A stretch of 64,000 nucleotides of DNA, from contig CANMSH010000006.1 in NCBI GenBank assembly GCA_947500525.1, positions 1 to 64,000 of the forward strand, in the 5' to 3' direction. Position 1 is the stretch's first letter, and each line of letters starts with the position of its first letter. This DNA comes from an uncultured Flavobacteriaceae bacterium (GTDB lineage Bacteria; Bacteroidota; Bacteroidia; Flavobacteriales; Flavobacteriaceae). The notes under the pieces are model-generated. The model did no database searches. It was not told the origin of the DNA and worked only from the letters and a program-made list of their open reading frames with translations. Both the position numbers and the translations under genes were made by a program. Positions 40,884 through 50,061 of this stretch are shown piece after piece.

Positions 40884-42527
40884 ATGAATAATAAATTTAA
40901 AAATATAATACTAAAAGGAGTGTTAGCAGCCTCTCTAGTATTCTCGTTTAGTGCGTGTGAAACCACTGAGTTAGAAATATTAGACAATCCTAACGGGCTT
41001 ACTCCTAGTACAGCTGATGCTGAATTGTTTATCAATAACATTCAGGTAGAGACTGGTACTTACTTCGAGAATATAACAGAAGAAGGTATGGAAGTAACTA
41101 GGCTCCTACATATGTTCGGACCTACTTATGATAATGCATATGCTGCTTCTCAATTAGATAATGCTTGGACAAGAGCATATGGTAGTATTTTGGCAGATAT
41201 AAGAGCTCTTGCTCCTTTGGCAGAAGAAGCTCAATTGTTTACGCATAATGCTATCGCGAATGTTCTTGAAGCATATATCATAACTTCGCTAGTTGATTAC
41301 TTAGGAGATGTTCCTTATTCTCAAGCAATTCAAGGAACAGAATTCCCTAATCCAGCAGTGGATGATGGAGCTTCTATATACGCCGCAGCTATTTCTTTAT
41401 TGGATGCTGCAATAGTTGAATTTAACAGAGATGAAGTTTCGAAACCAGCAAATGATTTATTCTATGACGGTGACGAAGCAAAATGGATTCAATTAGCGAA
41501 TACGTTAAAGCTAAAATTATTATTGCAAACTAGATTAGTTGACGGTTCTGTTGCTGGTCAAATTAATGCATTAATTGCAGCTGATGACTTTATGGAAACT
41601 GCAGATGATGATTTTCAATTTAGATATTCTTCTATAGATGCAAATCCTGATAGTCGTCATCCAATATTCGCTAGAAACTTTAATGTTGCTGCCGATGTTG
41701 CTGATTATATGTCAAACTCTTACATGACAGAAATGAAAGATGGTAAATCAGTACCTGATCCGCGTTTAAATTACTATTTCTACAGACAATCATTAGGTTT
41801 CACTAGTGATGTAAATGAAAATTCATGTATTACTTTAGATGCTCCAGATCATTTCCCTACAGGAACTACATTTTGTGATCCGGGAGATGGATATTGGGGT
41901 CGTGATCATGCAAACAGCGCAGGTATTCCACCAGATGGAGGTTTAAGAACAACTTGGGGATTATATCCTATCGGTGGTTTATATGACGATGGTAGTGGAG
42001 ATGCTATTCCTGGTAGAACAATCAGTATACAAGGTGCTGGTATTTCGCCAATCATGTTAAGTTCTTATGTTGATTTCATGTTAGCAGAATCTGCTTTAAC
42101 ATTAAATACAACTGGAGATGCTAGAACTTACTTAGAAGATGGTATAAGAGGTTCAATTTCTAAAGTAATCAATTTTGCACCTGATCAAGTACCTGCTGGT
42201 TCAGCTCCTGATGCCGCGGCAATTGATGCTTATGTTGATGAAGTGCTTGCTGATTATGATGCTGCAGGTAGTGATGATGCTAAATTAGAAATAATTGTTC
42301 AAGAGTATTTCATTGCCTTATTTGGTAATGGTATTGAAGCGTACAATACGTATAGAAGAACTGGTAAGCCAGGTGCTCTACAGCCTACGTTGTTAGAAGC
42401 TTCTGGTACTTTTATCAACTCTTTCTTATATCCATCTGAATTAGTTGATCAAAACTCGAGTGTTTCACAAAAAGGTGACCAAAGCGTACGTGTATTTTGG
42501 GCTGAAGGTGGACCAACTGTAGATTAA
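40884..42527 (+). CDS. SusD/RagB-like surface lipoprotein, locus 1
   Basis: 547 residues. A lipoprotein signal has its lipobox at SFSAC (Cys25). The residues after it (ETTELE) are acidic, like the export signal that sends Bacteroidota lipoproteins to the cell surface. The helical repeats (LADIRALAPLAEEAQLFTHN, LVDYLGDVPYSQAI, ANTLKLKLLLQTRL) match the SusD-like group whose members bind nutrients on top of SusC. It pairs with the susC gene just upstream. Ligand unknown. Confidence 0.92.
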   Translation: MNNKFKNIILKGVLAASLVFSFSACETTELEILDNPNGLTPSTADAELFINNIQVETGTYFENITEEGMEVTRLLHMFGPTYDNAYAASQLDNAWTRAYGSILADIRALAPLAEEAQLFTHNAIANVLEAYIITSLVDYLGDVPYSQAIQGTEFPNPAVDDGASIYAAAISLLDAAIVEFNRDEVSKPANDLFYDGDEAKWIQLANTLKLKLLLQTRLVDGSVAGQINALIAADDFMETADDDFQFRYSSIDANPDSRHPIFARNFNVAADVADYMSNSYMTEMKDGKSVPDPRLNYYFYRQSLGFTSDVNENSCITLDAPDHFPTGTTFCDPGDGYWGRDHANSAGIPPDGGLRTTWGLYPIGGLYDDGSGDAIPGRTISIQGAGISPIMLSSYVDFMLAESALTLNTTGDARTYLEDGIRGSISKVINFAPDQVPAGSAPDAAAIDAYVDEVLADYDAAGSDDAKLEIIVQEYFIALFGNGIEAYNTYRRTGKPGALQPTLLEASGTFINSFLYPSELVDQNSSVSQKGDQSVRVFWAEGGPTVD

Positions 42528-42545
42528 TCTTAAAAAAAAGTAACA

Positions 42546-43418
42546 ATGAAAAAAATAATAAATTTAATATTAATAGCAGGTTTAGTGCTGGTATCGGCTT
42601 CTTGTGAAGATACCGATAAACTAAATTTTGATCCTTTAGCATTAGGTGAAGGTGCTTTTCTTAGAACCTTGAGTGTTGAATCAAATACATTCAATGCCGC
42701 AGATATTCCTGGCTCTTTATGGGGTGCTACGGTTGAAGGTGATGACGGTAGCAATGGAGATTTAATGACTTCAGTTGATGTTTTCGTAGCATTCAGAGAT
42801 AATACTCCTGATAACGGCGAAACAGCTCCGGCTGAAGCTCTTATTAAAACAATTCCAATTGCTGATTTTGCTAGAAACGATAATGGCTTTTTACAAGCGT
42901 CAATCAGTGCAACAGCTCCTGAAACTCTAAGTGCTTTAGGAATTACTGCTAGTGATATCGACGGAGGTGATAGATTTACCTTTAGACTTGCTTTAAATTT
43001 AAGCGATGGTCGAGTGTTCTCAAGCGGAAATATTGGTCTAAATATTACTGGACCTTTCTTTAATTCGCCTTTTAGGTATGTAGCAGATGTAGTATGTAAT
43101 CCTTTAAATCCAATTCCTGGAGATTACATCTTCGAACTTGTTGATACATATGGTGATGGATGGGATGGTGCTTTTGTAACTGTGACTATTGACGGAACAG
43201 CTACAGATTATACGATTTCTGGTGCTCAAGCAACGGATGCAACGTATACAGTAAATGTACCTGTAGGAACTAGTTCATTATCGTTTGTATATACGCCTGG
43301 TAATTTTGAAGGGGAACATGTACTTTCAATTATTGGACCAGTATCTGGAAATGAAATTTATAATGCCAATCCTCCACCAGCTGGAGAATTAGTACTAAAT
43401 CTTTGTAATGAGTTTTAA
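42546..43418 (+). CDS. Surface lipoprotein with a C-terminal DGDGW-type domain
   Basis: 290 residues. Lipobox VSASC (Cys20) followed by acidic residues EDTDK suggests surface exposure. The N-terminal part (about 30-185) is a beta-rich domain of the kind found in SusE-like third proteins. From about 195 there is a second module starting PGDYIFELVDTYGDGWDGAF, a motif known from secreted Bacteroidota proteins, in which the acidic residues may hold calcium. Two cysteines (about 188 and 286) may form a bond that ties this module together. It lies 18 bases after susD and before a terminator, so it is the third gene of the locus and probably helps ligand capture. Confidence 0.82.
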   Translation: MKKIINLILIAGLVLVSASCEDTDKLNFDPLALGEGAFLRTLSVESNTFNAADIPGSLWGATVEGDDGSNGDLMTSVDVFVAFRDNTPDNGETAPAEALIKTIPIADFARNDNGFLQASISATAPETLSALGITASDIDGGDRFTFRLALNLSDGRVFSSGNIGLNITGPFFNSPFRYVADVVCNPLNPIPGDYIFELVDTYGDGWDGAFVTVTIDGTATDYTISGAQATDATYTVNVPVGTSSLSFVYTPGNFEGEHVLSIIGPVSGNEIYNANPPPAGELVLNLCNEF

Positions 43419-43440
43419 ATCACTCATTGATTAGACAAAT

Positions 43441-43468
43441 AAAACCACCTCAAATGAGGTGGTTTTTT
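43441..43468 (+). terminator. Terminator of susC/susD locus 1
   Basis: AAAACCACCTCA (43441-43452) and TGAGGTGGTTTT (43455-43466) form a 12-base-pair stem with a two-base minimal loop, ending in a T run. It separates the locus from the arylsulfotransferase gene. Confidence 0.9.
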
Positions 43469-43478
43469 GTTTATTGAC

Positions 43479-43486
43479 TATTTTTG
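43479..43486 (+). promoter_or_regulatory. Candidate -7 box of the arylsulfotransferase gene
   Basis: TATTTTTG matches TAnnTTTG and lies 20 bases before the ATG at 43507. No -33 TTG at normal spacing. The region overlaps the end of the terminator. Confidence 0.4.
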
Positions 43487-43506
43487 AACATCTTATTATG
43501 TCATAT

Positions 43507-45135
43507 ATGAAATCAACAGGATTACTCTTTATTATACTGATTCTCGCAATTCCAGCGTATGGTCAAAATACCGTTGGAGCTCTAAATAATAATGAAGGTT
43601 CCTATAATGCATATACACTATTTACCGCTCAAACAGAAACTTATCTCATAAACAACTGCGGACAAGTGATCAACCAGTGGTCTAGCAGTTTTCCTCCCGG
43701 CAATGCAGTTTACTTGTTAGAAAATGGAAATTTGCTAAGAGCAGCCAAAATTGATAATCCAGATATTAACTTCGGAGGACGAGGTGGAAGAATTGAATTA
43801 TTTGATTGGGACGGTAATCTAATTTGGGAATATACCTACTCTACAAATCTAGTTAGTCATCATCATGATGTGTTTCCAATGCCGAATGGTAATATTTTAA
43901 TGCTTGCTGTATCTACAATGACTCTAGCCGAAGCAACTCAAGCTGGAAGAGATCCTGCTACACTTGCAGAAAATAAATTATACAACGAACAAATTCTAGA
44001 GTTAGAACCTGTTGGTACAAATGATGCAAATATTGTTTGGGAATGGAATATCAAAGATCATTTAATTCAAGACTTTGACAATAGCAAAGATAACTTTGGG
44101 ATTATTAACGAAAATCCCCAATTGTTGGATATTAACTTTTTGGGAACTTCTAATGGTAACCCCAATTGGATGCATATAAATTCTATGCAATATTATGAGA
44201 AATTAGATCAAATTGTTCTAAGTTCTCGCCAACTTAACGAGGTTTATATTATCGATCATTCAACTACAACTGCCCAGGCATCGAGTAGCTCTGGCGGGAC
44301 TTATGGAAAAGGAGGTGATTTACTTTACAGATGGGGGAATCCTACTGCATATAATCGAGGTACCACTGATGATCAACAATTATTTGGTCAACATTACCCA
44401 TATTTTATTCCAGACGGATTGAATGACGCGGGTAAGTTGTTACTATTTAATAATGGGTTCACCCGAACTCCAGAGTTTTCTGAAGTTTTCATTCTACAGC
44501 CCCCTACTGACGCTCCCGGCTTTTATTCAACTCCAACAACTGCTTATGGACCTTCTAGTCCTGAATATATTTACACAGATCCCAGAAATCAAACCAACTT
44601 TTTCTCTCCCTTTTTATCAAATGCCCAGCGATTACCCAACGGAAATACGCTGATCATCGAAGGAGCCTCAGGTTATTTTTTCGAAATCGATCCAAGTAAC
44701 AACAAAGTTTGGGAGTATGTTAATCCTGTTGGTGCCTTTGGCATTTTAACGCAAGGAGAAAGTCCAGCTGGCGAAGCCAATACAACATTTAGAGCAATTA
44801 AATATGGAACAGATTACCAGGCTTTTGTAGGTAGAGATCTGACACCTGGAGACCCAATAGAACTCAATCCCAATCTAAATAATTGTACCATTCTTAGCAC
44901 AGGTAATCAAGAAATTACCGAGTTAAAGGTATTTCCAAATCCTACTGCAAATGGAATTACAATAGAATCTCTTGATCCAATTTCGAAAGTAGAAATTTAT
45001 AGCATAGACGGTAAAAAGTTAAAAACGCTTCGTGAAACATCCAATATAGATCTGCGTAATTTTTCCTCGGGACTGTATAACCTAAAACTATTTTCCTATG
45101 ATAAAACAGCCCACAGAAAAATTGTGAAATTATGA
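43507..45135 (+). CDS. T9SS-secreted aryl-sulfate sulfotransferase-like protein
   Basis: 542 residues from the ATG at 43507, chosen because a clean signal peptide starts there (MKSTGLLFIILILAIPAYGQ). An ATG nine bases earlier is possible. The body resembles PAPS-independent arylsulfotransferases, which form a beta-propeller and move sulfate between phenols through a histidine: repeated blade motifs (RIELFDWDGNLIWEYTYS, EPVGTNDANIVWEWNIKDH, NNKVWEYVNPVG) and histidines at 118-120, 223 and 296. The last 70 residues are a type A T9SS sorting domain (KVFPNP, YSIDGKK, FSSGLYNLKL), so it leaves the cell or is anchored on the surface. Its place between two SusC/SusD loci may be incidental. Confidence 0.85.
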   Translation: MKSTGLLFIILILAIPAYGQNTVGALNNNEGSYNAYTLFTAQTETYLINNCGQVINQWSSSFPPGNAVYLLENGNLLRAAKIDNPDINFGGRGGRIELFDWDGNLIWEYTYSTNLVSHHHDVFPMPNGNILMLAVSTMTLAEATQAGRDPATLAENKLYNEQILELEPVGTNDANIVWEWNIKDHLIQDFDNSKDNFGIINENPQLLDINFLGTSNGNPNWMHINSMQYYEKLDQIVLSSRQLNEVYIIDHSTTTAQASSSSGGTYGKGGDLLYRWGNPTAYNRGTTDDQQLFGQHYPYFIPDGLNDAGKLLLFNNGFTRTPEFSEVFILQPPTDAPGFYSTPTTAYGPSSPEYIYTDPRNQTNFFSPFLSNAQRLPNGNTLIIEGASGYFFEIDPSNNKVWEYVNPVGAFGILTQGESPAGEANTTFRAIKYGTDYQAFVGRDLTPGDPIELNPNLNNCTILSTGNQEITELKVFPNPTANGITIESLDPISKVEIYSIDGKKLKTLRETSNIDLRNFSSGLYNLKLFSYDKTAHRKIVKL

Positions 45136-45425
45136 TTCACATTTTGTTTTAATTTTTATTGATTGGCATATTTCCTTTTACTTTTTATTTAATTCCAACA
45201 ACAGAAGCTCTATTCACGCATCGGTCATCTCTTATAAGATAATTTATAAGCTATTCTTTTTCATTTAACTTCTGTTTAACATTTAAAAGTAGTATTGCCA
45301 TAAATTTTATACTTTTTGAGCATAAAAAAGTAATTCTAACTTAAAAATACACTGAACAAAAAAAGCAGTTAACCTCGAAGTTATTAACAGTTTTTAACAC
45401 GTTTTTTATTTTTTTTGTTAAAAAA
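45136..45425. other. AT-rich intergenic region
   Basis: The 348 bases between the arylsulfotransferase and the second susC gene. The right end (from about 45426) holds the susC promoter and leader. The rest is AT-rich, with no open frame, tRNA or strong terminator hairpin that I can see, although a weak palindrome TTATAAGATAATTTATAA is present near 45232-45249. Confidence 0.6.
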
Positions 45426-45456
45426 TTGGTTTTTTAACTTATTATTAAGACTTTTG
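45426..45456 (+). promoter_or_regulatory. Promoter of susC locus 2
   Basis: TTG (45426-45428), a 20-base spacer and GACTTTTG (45449-45456), then 27 bases to the start codon. Layout identical to the promoter of the first susC gene. Confidence 0.5.
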
Positions 45457-45483
45457 GCAACAATTAATTCAAATAATCATATA

Positions 45484-48400
45484 ATGAAAACAAAGTTTAG
45501 TGGAATTTTAACGCTATTACTGGCGTTTGTTGTGCAATTTACATTTGCTCAAGAAAAAACTATCACTGGAACAGTTTCCGATGAAACGGGACCTTTACCA
45601 GGTGTTAGTATATTAATTAAAGGTACTACAAATGGTACTGAGACTGATTTTGATGGTAAATATTCTATAAAAGCGAAGCAAGGAGATGTCCTTGTATATA
45701 GCTTTGTTGGTATGGTACCTCAAGAAAAGACGGTAGGTGCTGCCAATGTAGTCAATGTTGTGTTGGTTGCAGATAATGTATTAGATGAAGTTGTAGTCGT
45801 AGCATATGGTACTGCAAACAAAGAAACTATTACTTCAGCAGTTACAACTATTGATGCTGAGGCTATAGAGTCTAGGCCAACTGCTTCGTTAGCTCAAGCC
45901 TTACAATCATTATCTCCAGGTTTAAATATCTCTACAGGTAATGGTCAACCTGGAGCAAATAGTACAATTTTATTACGTGGTATTAACTCTATTAATGGTA
46001 ATGTTGAACCATTATTTATTATTGATGGTGTACCGGTGGATGAAGATAGTTTTAGATCTGTAAATCAGGCTGATATAAAAACAGCAACGGTTTTAAAGGA
46101 TGCCTCTGCAACTGCCATTTATGGTAACAGAGCTACAGGTGGTGTGATTGTATTAACTACAAAAAAAGGTTCTTTTAATAAAAAATTAGAGGTTAAATAT
46201 TCTGGTAGAACAGGATTTACATTAACTCCTGAACCTAACTTCACTCTGGCAAATTCGAGAGAATTGTTGTTAATTGAAAGAGAAAGTGGTTTAGGACCTG
46301 GTTCTGGTGGATATAACCCTTATGTTGGTGGTGTCCTCGGTGTTTCTGGTAACGCACCTTTAACAGACGCTGAAATTGATAGAATATCTTCTGAAACGGA
46401 TACAGATTGGACAGATCTTCTCTTAAGAACAGGTATAACTACCTCACATGATTTGTCATTCTCATCTGGTTCAGATAAAATGACTGCCTACAGTTCTATA
46501 GGTTACTTTGAACAAGAAGGTGTTACGTTGAGATCTAAACTGCAAAGAATGACATTTAGAAATAACTTAACGTTTAAGTCAAATGATGATAGGTTTAATC
46601 TAAGCACCAATTTTAGTGTTGGTTTTAGTAGATCAGATATTCCAGGGGGTATTGGTCAAGGAACCGCAAGTGGTTCATTAAGTAATCCGTTTATCGTGGC
46701 TTTCGTAGGTAAACCTTATTTATCAGCTTTCAATAATGATGGTTCTCGAAATATTATTGGTGATCCTTCTCAAGGAGGTGGAGCTGGTTTTTTAAACACG
46801 CCTTATATCGCTCAAAACGTAGCTGCGTTTGATAAAAATAGAGAAACTGAAATAAGAGCTATTGGAGGTTTGAACACTTCTTATAAACTTACTAATGAAT
46901 TGACTGCTTCGATAGGTTTTGGTTTAGACTTTAAAGAAATAACGGGTTTCGCTTTAACACCTACAAATAGTATTAGAGGTTCTAGAGCAAATCAGCCTAC
47001 GGCTGAATTTCAGGGAGCACAAAATGAATTCTTGAATAGAGATACACGAATGAATTTAGACTTTAGATTGAATTATTCACATACATTTGGTGAAAAACAC
47101 AATCTTTCTTTATTGGGTGCCACAGAATTCATCTATGCTGAGAATAGTGGATTTAGCTATGCCCAAACGGGATTAGTTCCTGGACTAGAAGGTACAGGTG
47201 CTGGATTTATAAGTGGTAATACAACAGAAGATCCAAATGACGACGGAGTGTTAGATTATTTTTATATTCCAGGAGTAGGTTCCTTTAAACTAAATGTTTC
47301 TCAATTTTCTTATTTCGGAAAAGCTTCTTATGATTTTGATAGAATGGCCGGTTTTGATGTGACTGTAAGACGTGATGCTTCTTCCAGATTTAATAGTACT
47401 AACAAATGGGGTACTTTCTGGGCAGTTGGAGCGTTCATGAATTTGACGAAAAGTCTATTTGAACCAAGTGATGTAATTAATGACTTAAAGTTACGAGGTA
47501 GTTATGGTATTACTGGTAACGATAGGGTACAGAACACATATTATGGAGGACTTGTAATCCCTTTTGATTTATTTAATACCGGAGGTGGTTATAACGGTTC
47601 GGTAGGTTTATTTCCTTCACGTATTGGAAACCCTAATTTGAAGTGGGAAACAACCTCTAAAGCAAATATAGGAATTGACTTTGCATTGCTAAAAAATAGA
47701 TTGACTGGATCTTTTGATGTATATCGAAATGAAACTGAAGATTTATTTATTGGTAGACCGAATACAGCTATTTCTGGTGGTTTTAATATACCTAATGTAC
47801 CTTTCACGCGTATTAATGATAACCTTGGTACATTAGAGAATAGAGGAGTGGAAGCCAGCTTGACTTACAAGATCTTAAATAATGATAAAATCTTTTGGTC
47901 AATAAGTGCAAACGGTTCATACAATGAGAATGAAATTACTGCTTTACCTGGTACTGAAGCAAATGCAAATGGTGAAACCATTTTAATTGCTGGGGAGAGA
48001 GCTGTTGAAGCAGTAGGACATCCTTTTAATTCATACTACGCTGTTCGTTGGGCAGGTGTAAATCCCGCTAACGGTAGACCTTTATATCGTACTAGAGATG
48101 GTGAATTGACTGAAACTTATTCTACAAATGATAGAGTTTTTGTTGATAAGTCATCCGTTCCTAAAATTCAAGGTGGAATTAGTACGGCATTTACTTATAA
48201 AGGTTTTAGTGTTGATGCAAATTTCTCGTTTGCTGCAGAAGTTTATCGTTACAATGGTACTTTAGGTGTGGCTGAAGATCCAGGATTAATTGGTATTGCA
48301 AATGTAACCAGTGAGTTATTAACTGCTTGGAGACAACCAGGAGATATCACTGCTATCCCAGCTTTAAATACAGGTTCTGTAAGAAATTTATTGACTGATA

Positions 48401-48642
48401 GATATTTAGAAGATGCCTCTTATTTAAGATTAAAGACTTTATCGATAGGTTATCAATTAGCCGATAAATATATTGAAAAAACCCCTTTTAACTCTGTTAG
48501 AGTTTATGTTCAAGGAGAGAATTTATTTACTTGGACGAAATGGAGAGGTTTTGACCCTGAATTTGATCCATTCGCTACGAATGACTTTTTCTCGTTCCCT
48601 AACTCTCGTATATTCACGTTTGGTTTAGACGTTAAATTATAA
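45484..48642 (+). CDS. SusC/RagA-family TonB-dependent transporter, locus 2
   Basis: 1,052 residues from the ATG at 45484, where the same signal peptide as locus 1 begins. A longer frame upstream would add 23 unlikely residues. A carboxypeptidase-like domain (about 24-110) is followed by the plug (LDEVVVVAYGTANKETITSA, AQALQSLSPGLNISTGNG) and the barrel. The first 56 coding bases are identical to those of the first susC gene, after which the two diverge. The plug and barrel are clearly different, so the two import different ligands. susD follows after ten bases. Confidence 0.95.
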   Translation: MKTKFSGILTLLLAFVVQFTFAQEKTITGTVSDETGPLPGVSILIKGTTNGTETDFDGKYSIKAKQGDVLVYSFVGMVPQEKTVGAANVVNVVLVADNVLDEVVVVAYGTANKETITSAVTTIDAEAIESRPTASLAQALQSLSPGLNISTGNGQPGANSTILLRGINSINGNVEPLFIIDGVPVDEDSFRSVNQADIKTATVLKDASATAIYGNRATGGVIVLTTKKGSFNKKLEVKYSGRTGFTLTPEPNFTLANSRELLLIERESGLGPGSGGYNPYVGGVLGVSGNAPLTDAEIDRISSETDTDWTDLLLRTGITTSHDLSFSSGSDKMTAYSSIGYFEQEGVTLRSKLQRMTFRNNLTFKSNDDRFNLSTNFSVGFSRSDIPGGIGQGTASGSLSNPFIVAFVGKPYLSAFNNDGSRNIIGDPSQGGGAGFLNTPYIAQNVAAFDKNRETEIRAIGGLNTSYKLTNELTASIGFGLDFKEITGFALTPTNSIRGSRANQPTAEFQGAQNEFLNRDTRMNLDFRLNYSHTFGEKHNLSLLGATEFIYAENSGFSYAQTGLVPGLEGTGAGFISGNTTEDPNDDGVLDYFYIPGVGSFKLNVSQFSYFGKASYDFDRMAGFDVTVRRDASSRFNSTNKWGTFWAVGAFMNLTKSLFEPSDVINDLKLRGSYGITGNDRVQNTYYGGLVIPFDLFNTGGGYNGSVGLFPSRIGNPNLKWETTSKANIGIDFALLKNRLTGSFDVYRNETEDLFIGRPNTAISGGFNIPNVPFTRINDNLGTLENRGVEASLTYKILNNDKIFWSISANGSYNENEITALPGTEANANGETILIAGERAVEAVGHPFNSYYAVRWAGVNPANGRPLYRTRDGELTETYSTNDRVFVDKSSVPKIQGGISTAFTYKGFSVDANFSFAAEVYRYNGTLGVAEDPGLIGIANVTSELLTAWRQPGDITAIPALNTGSVRNLLTDRYLEDASYLRLKTLSIGYQLADKYIEKTPFNSVRVYVQGENLFTWTKWRGFDPEFDPFATNDFFSFPNSRIFTFGLDVKL

Positions 48643-48652
48643 AAAAATACAA

Positions 48653-50044
48653 ATGAAAAATATATATAAATTTTTAATAATAAGTTTGATTGTGACCTCA
48701 ACTGTGTCGTTACAATCTTGCGACGATAATTTAGATATTCAACCAAATTCTGCTCTTATTGCTAATACAGCTTTTCGTAGTGTTGCTGATTTACAGAATG
48801 GTCTGAATGCCGCATATAATAACTATACTAATACTACAGTACAGTTAAATTCAATTTTTACGGATAACACCAAAGTTGGTGTTGATAATGGTGGCCAACA
48901 ATTAACTTTGCACAGATTAGTTCTTGATCCAAATACGGGAGTTGCTTTTACTATGTGGAATACAAGATATTCTATGATTAATGAAGCCACCAGAGTTATT
49001 GAGGCTGCAAACATTATAGATGCAACCGGACAAGAAATCGAAGTAAATCATATTCTTGGACAGGCATATGCTTTAAGAGCTTTTGCCCATTTTGAATTGT
49101 TTCAATATTTCACACCTGATTACACGAATGCTTCTGGTCTAAGTGTACCTGCCGTAGATTTTGTGGTAACTGTTGAGAATTTACCAAGAAATACTGTAAG
49201 TGAAGTATTGGCATTAATAAACGCTGATTTAACCACATCAGCTACTTTATTAGACAATACGCAAACTAATAAGGACTTTGTAACCAACGATTTTATTACC
49301 GCTTTGAGAGCTAGAGTTGCTTTGTTTTCTGGAGATTATGCAGGGGCACTTGGATTTGCTAATCAGTTAATCGCTAATTACCCATTAGCTGACACGTCTG
49401 AATACCAAGCGATGTATTTAGATGCTGATAATACAGAAGTAATTTGGAAAGCCGCACGAGTTGTGGGCGATGCAGGACCAGGTTTTATATGGCATTTCTT
49501 TGGAGGTGGACCGTTTATAGAAATGTCTAACTCACTGTTCAATATTCTTGATCCAGCTGATGTTCGTTTCGGAGTTTTATTAAACGTTGGCGCGAGTAAC
49601 CCAGCTGCAAATTTGCATTTAATTAACAGATATCCCGGAACTGCGAACCAATTTTTAGCAGACATAAAAGTAATGAGAGTTTCTGAAATGCACTTAATCA
49701 AAGCTGAAGCTGAACTAAGAGCGGGTCAAGTTGATGTTGCAAAAACTACTTTAAAAACTTTAAGAGATGCTAGATTTGGAACTGATACTGCTTTACCCGA
49801 TTTTAACACTGCAGCAAATGGTTTGTCCTTTCTTCTTGAAGAAAGAAGAATTGAATTAGCATATGAAGCCCATAGATACCTCGATCTTAAAAGATTCGGT
49901 ACTGGTCTGGCTAGAGACATGGCGGATTGTATGAACTTAGATAATGGTTGTAATATACCTAATGGTGATCCAAGATTTACACTACCAATTCCGCAGGTCG
50001 AATTGGATGCAAATGATCAAATGGTTCAAAATCCAGGATATTAA
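48653..50044 (+). CDS. SusD/RagB-family surface lipoprotein, locus 2
   Basis: 463 residues. Lipobox LQSC (Cys23) is followed by DDNLD, a surface-export-like acidic run. The N-terminal SusD domain (about 30-210, RSVADLQNGLNAAYNNY, GQAYALRAFAHFELFQYF) and the C-terminal SusD domain ending LEERRIELAYEAHRYLDLKR and the typical closing PIPQVELDANDQM are complete. It belongs to the classical RagB/SusD group, unlike the locus 1 protein. It binds the ligand and caps the SusC barrel. Confidence 0.95.
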   Translation: MKNIYKFLIISLIVTSTVSLQSCDDNLDIQPNSALIANTAFRSVADLQNGLNAAYNNYTNTTVQLNSIFTDNTKVGVDNGGQQLTLHRLVLDPNTGVAFTMWNTRYSMINEATRVIEAANIIDATGQEIEVNHILGQAYALRAFAHFELFQYFTPDYTNASGLSVPAVDFVVTVENLPRNTVSEVLALINADLTTSATLLDNTQTNKDFVTNDFITALRARVALFSGDYAGALGFANQLIANYPLADTSEYQAMYLDADNTEVIWKAARVVGDAGPGFIWHFFGGGPFIEMSNSLFNILDPADVRFGVLLNVGASNPAANLHLINRYPGTANQFLADIKVMRVSEMHLIKAEAELRAGQVDVAKTTLKTLRDARFGTDTALPDFNTAANGLSFLLEERRIELAYEAHRYLDLKRFGTGLARDMADCMNLDNGCNIPNGDPRFTLPIPQVELDANDQMVQNPGY

Positions 50045-50061
50045 TCTCTAAAACAAGAAAA

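Noticed and set aside
45415..45483. Upstream start for the second susC gene.
   Set aside because: The extra 23 residues lie over the predicted promoter, and the signal peptide begins at the ATG at 45484, as in the first copy.
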